Shown in pieces: positions 14,227 to 17,757 of a stretch of 17,757 nt of DNA. The position numbers and the translations under genes are program-made. The stretch's first letter is position 1. Every line of letters begins with the position of its first letter. Source of the DNA: an uncultured Eubacteriales bacterium (lineage in GTDB: Bacteria; Bacillota; Clostridia; Christensenellales; UMGS416); NCBI GenBank assembly GCA_900542005.1, contig UQLW01000050.1, forward strand, positions 1 to 17,757. Direction: 5' to 3'. The notes below the pieces were generated by a model. That model was not told the DNA's origin, made no database searches, and saw only the letters and a program-made list of their open reading frames with translations.

Positions 14227-15188
14227 GAAAGGGCCTTTGCCTCCTGAACCGCGTCCAAAACCTGCCGCTTCGCCTCCTCCAGCGTGCCGTGGGCGCGGCC
14301 GCCGGCCGCCTTGGCGTGGCCGCCGCCGCCCAGCAGGCCGGCTACCCCGTCCACCCTGGCGGTTTCCGCCGCCCGCAGGCTCACCTTCCACCGGCCGGAT
14401 GCCGGATAAATCATAGCCCCGATCTCAACGCCGATGATCTCGCTGGCGTAATTGACGATCCCTTCCATGTCCTCGATGGAGCCGCCACAGCCGGCCATGA
14501 TCTCCGGCGTTACGCTCATCAGCGCCATTTTCCCCTCAAAATGCAGCTCCAGGGAGCTGATGGCGGCGCCCAGCAGCCGCGTCGCCGCCAGGGAGCGGCG
14601 CTGGAACTGGCTCCGGCAGATCTGCACATAGTGCGCTCCGGCCTCCAGCGTCTGCGCAGCCCGCCGCAGCGTGTCCCCTGTAACCCCAGGGAAGCCAAAG
14701 CGGCCCGTATCCGTCACCATACCGGTATAAAGGCAGTCGGCCATCTGCGCATCCAGCTCCACGCCCAGCGCATCCAGCAGGTCGAAGGCCGGCTCGCTGG
14801 CGCTGGAGGCGCCGGATACATAGCACAGGTCGCCGAAGCCCCGGTTGGAGCCGTGATGGTCCAGCACCATCACCCGCTTGCCTGCTTCCATAAGCGCGCG
14901 TCCAGCGCCCATCCGGTCCGGCGCCGCGCAATCCACCGCCACCACCCAGTCGCTTTTCATCGCCGCGTCCAGGTTTGCGGTAAAGGCGTCCGCGCCCGGC
15001 AAGAAGGCCAGCCGCGCCGGAACCCGGTCGGCGCAATAGCGCACCACCGGCTTATGCAGCCGCTCCAGGGCCAGAGCCAGGGCGCAGGAGGCGCCCAGGG
15101 TGTCCCCGTCCGGGGCGATATGGGCGACCACCGTAACCCCTGTGGCCATGAGCAGGCACTGGGCCATCTCCCTAATCGTTTGGTTCAT
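14223..15188 (-). CDS. nrnA: DHH-family phosphodiesterase NrnA (nanoRNase / pAp phosphatase)
   Basis: This 321-aa DHH/DHHA1 protein has the metal site residues of the family: AHIAPDGDT (His23, Asp27, Asp29), AVDCA (Asp86), LDHHGSN (Asp110, His111, His112) and a TDTGRFGF segment. The C-terminal DHHA1 domain has GGGGHAKAAGG (287-297). Known NrnA enzymes degrade 2-5 nt RNAs, pAp and the c-di-AMP product pApA in the cytoplasm. Length matches. Its first 17 nt overlap the end of rbfA; the nearest ribosome-binding sequence, AAGGA, is 11 nt upstream, so coupling to rbfA translation is plausible. It sits between rbfA and truB as in many Firmicutes. Confidence 0.94.
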   Translation of the reverse strand: MNQTIREMAQCLLMATGVTVVAHIAPDGDTLGASCALALALERLHKPVVRYCADRVPARLAFLPGADAFTANLDAAMKSDWVVAVDCAAPDRMGAGRALMEAGKRVMVLDHHGSNRGFGDLCYVSGASSASEPAFDLLDALGVELDAQMADCLYTGMVTDTGRFGFPGVTGDTLRRAAQTLEAGAHYVQICRSQFQRRSLAATRLLGAAISSLELHFEGKMALMSVTPEIMAGCGGSIEDMEGIVNYASEIIGVEIGAMIYPASGRWKVSLRAAETARVDGVAGLLGGGGHAKAAGGRAHGTLEEAKRQVLDAVQEAKALS

Positions 15189-15546
15189 CGTGCTCTTTAT
15201 CCTTTTCGATGGCGTTCAGCACCTGCTGGATATGGATGGAATAGGCGATCGAATCATCCAGCTCAAAATGCAGCTCCGGCACAATGCGGGTGGTCAGCAC
15301 CCTGCCCAGGCTGCGGCGGATGAAGCCCTCGGCTGACTTGAGCGCCTTGAGCGCCTCCTTTTGCGTCTTTTCGTCGCCATAGACCGACACCAGCACCTTA
15401 GCATGGGATAAATCACGGCTGACCTGCGCCGATACCACCGACAGCATATCGCTGGGGATATGGGGGTTTTTCACTTCTTCCCGTATGATGCGGGCCAGCT
15501 CCTTGCGGACCTGCTCCGACACCCGGTCATTTCGATATGTAGGCAT
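15172..15546 (-). CDS. rbfA: Ribosome-binding factor A
   Basis: This 124-aa KH-fold protein binds the 30S subunit and helps mature the 5' end of 16S rRNA, including cold adaptation. Recognisable segments are the N-terminal RVSEQVRKELARIIREEVK, VSRDLSHAKVLVSVYGDE and the C-terminal RRSLGRVLTTRIVPELHFELDDS. An acidic tail (EKDKEHDEPND) follows. AGAGGA sits 5 nt before the ATG. It follows infB after 95 nt, a gap that contains a strong hairpin, and its 3' end overlaps nrnA. Confidence 0.96.
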   Translation of the reverse strand: MPTYRNDRVSEQVRKELARIIREEVKNPHIPSDMLSVVSAQVSRDLSHAKVLVSVYGDEKTQKEALKALKSAEGFIRRSLGRVLTTRIVPELHFELDDSIAYSIHIQQVLNAIEKDKEHDEPND

Positions 15547-15584
15547 ATTTTCCTCTTTTCCAACCCAAACTTAGATATTTTAGA

Positions 15585-15621
15585 TTTGGCGCACAACGGG
15601 CTTCACCCGCTGTGCGCCAAA
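15585..15621 (-). other. Strong hairpin between infB and rbfA, no U tract
   Basis: On the minus strand TTTGGCGCACAGCGGG pairs with CCCGTTGTGCGCCAAA in a 16-bp stem with one G-U pair and a 5-nt loop (TGAAG). What follows is TCTAAAATATC, not a U run. It starts 20 nt after the infB stop. It may be a weak attenuator, an RNase processing site or a 3' stabiliser that sets infB and rbfA at different levels. Confidence 0.7.
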
Positions 15622-15641
15622 CCGATTATAGAATGCCCCGA

Positions 15642-17757
15642 TTATTCCACGGGTATTTCTTCCACCTTGAAGGCCTCGATCACATCCTGCTCCTTGACGT
15701 CATTGTAGCCGTCCAGGGTGATACCGCACTCATAGCCCGCATTGACCTCGCGCACATCGTCCTTGAAGCGCTTGAGCGAGGCCAGCTTGCCCTCAAAGAT
15801 GACCACCGAATCCCGCAGCAACCGTACCTGGCTGCCGCGCGTGATCTGGCCGTCGGTCACATAGCTGCCGGCCACCGTACCCACCGACGAGATGGTGAAT
15901 ACATTGCGCACCTCGGCGTGGCCCGTCACCGTTTCCTTATAGGTGGGCGCCAGCATGCCCTTCATGGCCTTTTCCACGTCCTCAATGGCGTTATAGATCA
16001 CGCGGTACAGACGGACATCCACCTTCTCGCGCTCAGCGGCCTCGCGGCCGTTGCTGTCGGGCCGCACGTTAAAGCCGATGATGACCGCATTGCCGGTGGA
16101 GGCCAGCAGCACGTCGTTTTCGGTAATCGCGCCTACGCCGGTATGGATCGCCACAACCCGCACCTCATCGTTGGAGAGGCGCTCCAGGCTCTGGCGTACC
16201 GCCTCGGCGGAGCCCTGCACATCGGCCTTGATAATCAGCTTGAGCTCCTTGGTCTCGCCCTCGGCAATCCGGCTGAAGAGGTCATCCAGCGAAACCCGCG
16301 CGGAGGCCCGCATCTGCTCGGCCTTGATCTTTTCGCGCCGCTCCTCGGCCACGCGCTTGGCCAGCCGCTCGTCCTCCACCACATAGATCATGTCGCCGGC
16401 GTCCGGCACATCCGACCAGCCCAGCACCTCGACCGGGATGGAGGGACCCGCCTCCTCTACGCGCCCGCCCATATCGTTCACCATGGCGCGCACACGGCCG
16501 CTTACGCCGCCGGCTACCACATAGTCGCCGGCATGGAGCGTACCATCCTGCACCAGCACCGTGGCCACCGGGCCGCGGCCCTTATCCAGCTTGGCCTCCA
16601 CCACCGTGCCGCGGGCGCGGTTGTTCGGATTGGCCTTAAGCTCGGCCACCTCCGCCACCAGCAGGATCGTATCCAGCAGCTCATCGATGCCCTCGCCATG
16701 GGTGGCGGAAACCCGCACCATGATATTGTCGCCGCCCCAGGCCTCTGAAAGCACGCCGTACTGGCTCAGCTCCTGCATAACGCGATCCGGGTTGGCCTCG
16801 GGGAGGTCGCATTTGTTGATCGCTACGATCATCGGCACGTTAGCGTCCTTGATGTGATTGATCGCCTCGATGGTCTGGGGCATCACGCCGTCATTGGCGG
16901 CAACCACCAGCACAGCCACGTCGGTAATCTGCGCGCCGCGGGCCCGCATGGCCGTAAAGGCCGCGTGTCCCGGCGTATCGATAAAGGTAATGGACTTATC
17001 CCGCACGGTAATATTGTAAGCGCCGATATGCTGCGTAATCCCGCCGGCTTCGGTAGCCGTCACCCGCGTATTGCGAATGGCGTCCAGCAGGCTGGTCTTG
17101 CCGTGGTCGACGTGACCCATAATGGTCACGACCGGCGGGCGCTCCACGTCGCCGGAGCTGTCGCGCTCGGTTTCCACCACGTCCAGCATCACTTCCTCGG
17201 CGGTCTTGGTCAGCTCCTGCTCCAGCTCCACACCGAGATCCGCGGCCACAAGCTGCGCGGTGTCAAAGTCGATTTCCGAGTTGATGGTGCACATATTCCC
17301 CAGCAGGAACAGCTTTTTGATGATGGCCGCGCCGGGCTTGCCAATCAGCTCCGCCAGCTCCTTGATGCTGATCCGTTCGGCGGTAACCACCGCATGGGTG
17401 ATTTCCTTCTTCTCAATCACCCTGGGCTGCGCCTTCTTCTTGGGCCGGCGGCCGCCGCGGAAGTTGTCGTCGTCCATGCTCAGGGAGGGAGCCTGCTCCC
17501 GCACCAGGGCCTTCTTGCTCTTCTTGGAGGGATCCTCGTCGGGCTTTTTGTTATAGAGCTTTTTCTTGGGGTCATAATTGCTGACCCGCTCCTTCTCCAT
17601 CACAGGAGCCAGCTCCCGGTCAATGGAGCGCGGTCCCGCCGGGCGGGCCGGGCCGCGGTTAAAGCTGCGGGCCGGGGCGTCCTTGTCGCCGCCGTCGCGG
17701 AAGCCGCCGCGCTGCCCGTCACGGGGCGCGGGGCCGCGGCCAGCCGGCCGCTGGCCG
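15642..17757 (-). CDS. infB: Translation initiation factor IF-2 (5' end outside window)
   Basis: The frame is open to the window edge, so the N-terminus is missing; the GTG at 17603 is internal. The visible start is a Gly/Arg/Pro-rich linker, then a Lys-rich stretch (17400-17560), the IF2-N helical module (about 17340-17400) and the GTPase domain. The GTPase has G1 GHVDHGKTS (about 17094-17117), DTPGHAAF and NKCDLP. Beta-barrel and C-terminal fMet-tRNA-binding domains complete the protein up to VEEIPVE before the stop. IF-2 binds fMet-tRNA and promotes 70S formation with GTP hydrolysis. It normally lies behind nusA, ylxR and ylxQ, expected beyond the window. ylxP, which often lies between infB and rbfA, is absent here; only a hairpin is present. 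Confidence 0.97.
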   Translation of the reverse strand, partial: GQRPAGRGPAPRDGQRGGFRDGGDKDAPARSFNRGPARPAGPRSIDRELAPVMEKERVSNYDPKKKLYNKKPDEDPSKKSKKALVREQAPSLSMDDDNFRGGRRPKKKAQPRVIEKKEITHAVVTAERISIKELAELIGKPGAAIIKKLFLLGNMCTINSEIDFDTAQLVAADLGVELEQELTKTAEEVMLDVVETERDSSGDVERPPVVTIMGHVDHGKTSLLDAIRNTRVTATEAGGITQHIGAYNITVRDKSITFIDTPGHAAFTAMRARGAQITDVAVLVVAANDGVMPQTIEAINHIKDANVPMIVAINKCDLPEANPDRVMQELSQYGVLSEAWGGDNIMVRVSATHGEGIDELLDTILLVAEVAELKANPNNRARGTVVEAKLDKGRGPVATVLVQDGTLHAGDYVVAGGVSGRVRAMVNDMGGRVEEAGPSIPVEVLGWSDVPDAGDMIYVVEDERLAKRVAEERREKIKAEQMRASARVSLDDLFSRIAEGETKELKLIIKADVQGSAEAVRQSLERLSNDEVRVVAIHTGVGAITENDVLLASTGNAVIIGFNVRPDSNGREAAEREKVDVRLYRVIYNAIEDVEKAMKGMLAPTYKETVTGHAEVRNVFTISSVGTVAGSYVTDGQITRGSQVRLLRDSVVIFEGKLASLKRFKDDVREVNAGYECGITLDGYNDVKEQDVIEAFKVEEIPVE

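Noticed and set aside
14227..14391. N-terminal extension of truB
   Set aside because: The extension is Gly/Arg low complexity, overlaps nrnA and precedes the conserved TruB N-terminus; the ATG at 14226 fits the ATGA overlap.
15612..16748. 378-codon plus-strand frame
   Set aside because: His/Ala/Leu-rich shadow opposite the infB GTPase and C-terminal domains.

Overview
All seventeen genes read on the minus strand, so transcription runs from high to low coordinates. Gene order, the 2[4Fe-4S] clostridial-type ferredoxin, GreA next to LysRS, and the YaaO/Tmk/DarA/HolB/RicT block place this in a Firmicutes (Bacillota) chromosome. The high GC content, many NGC/NCC codons and the strictly anaerobic-type ferredoxin suggest a high-GC member of the Clostridia, possibly Christensenellales-like. 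That lineage guess is inference. The window is core chromosome: no mobile element, CRISPR array, tRNA or rRNA was seen.

Region 1 (17757 to 12367) is the end of the nusA-infB type operon: infB (5' end outside the window), rbfA, nrnA, truB and ribF. It covers translation initiation, 30S maturation, nanoRNA/pApA degradation, tRNA pseudouridine-55 and flavin cofactor synthesis. nrnA overlaps rbfA by 17 nt and truB starts on the nrnA stop in an ATGA overlap. A strong hairpin without a U tract separates infB from rbfA.

Region 2 (12370 to 8889) is a second unit: greA, lysS and a membrane-anchored protein of unknown function. It starts from a perfect TTGACA-N17-TATAAT promoter that overlaps the ribF stop codon and ends at a clear intrinsic terminator. 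The leader holds a 10-bp hairpin inside a possible 30-codon ORF. LysRS carries an extra C-terminal tRNA-binding (Trbp111/MetG-like) domain.

Region 3 (8871 to 3592) resembles the Bacillus yaaO-tmk-yaaQ-yaaR-holB-yaaT-yabA locus. A HAD phosphatase is inserted between yaaO and tmk, and no yaaR is present. The order is YaaO-like PLP decarboxylase, HAD phosphatase, tmk, darA (c-di-AMP receptor, with its own strong promoter), holB and ricT. RicT has a long charged C-terminal tail.

Region 4 (3587 to 1) holds a monocistronic 56-aa ferredoxin, with its own promoter and a 19-bp UUCG-loop terminator. It is followed by a large secreted SpoIID/LytB-domain protein with at least eight SH3b repeats; its 3' end lies outside the window. 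Repeats 3 to 6 are near-identical at DNA level and form a 234-240 bp tandem array.

No clear undescribed multi-gene system was found. The best leads are the LysRS fusion with its altered active-site loop, the orphan membrane protein behind it, the greA leader, and the c-di-AMP receptor with a dyad inside its promoter.
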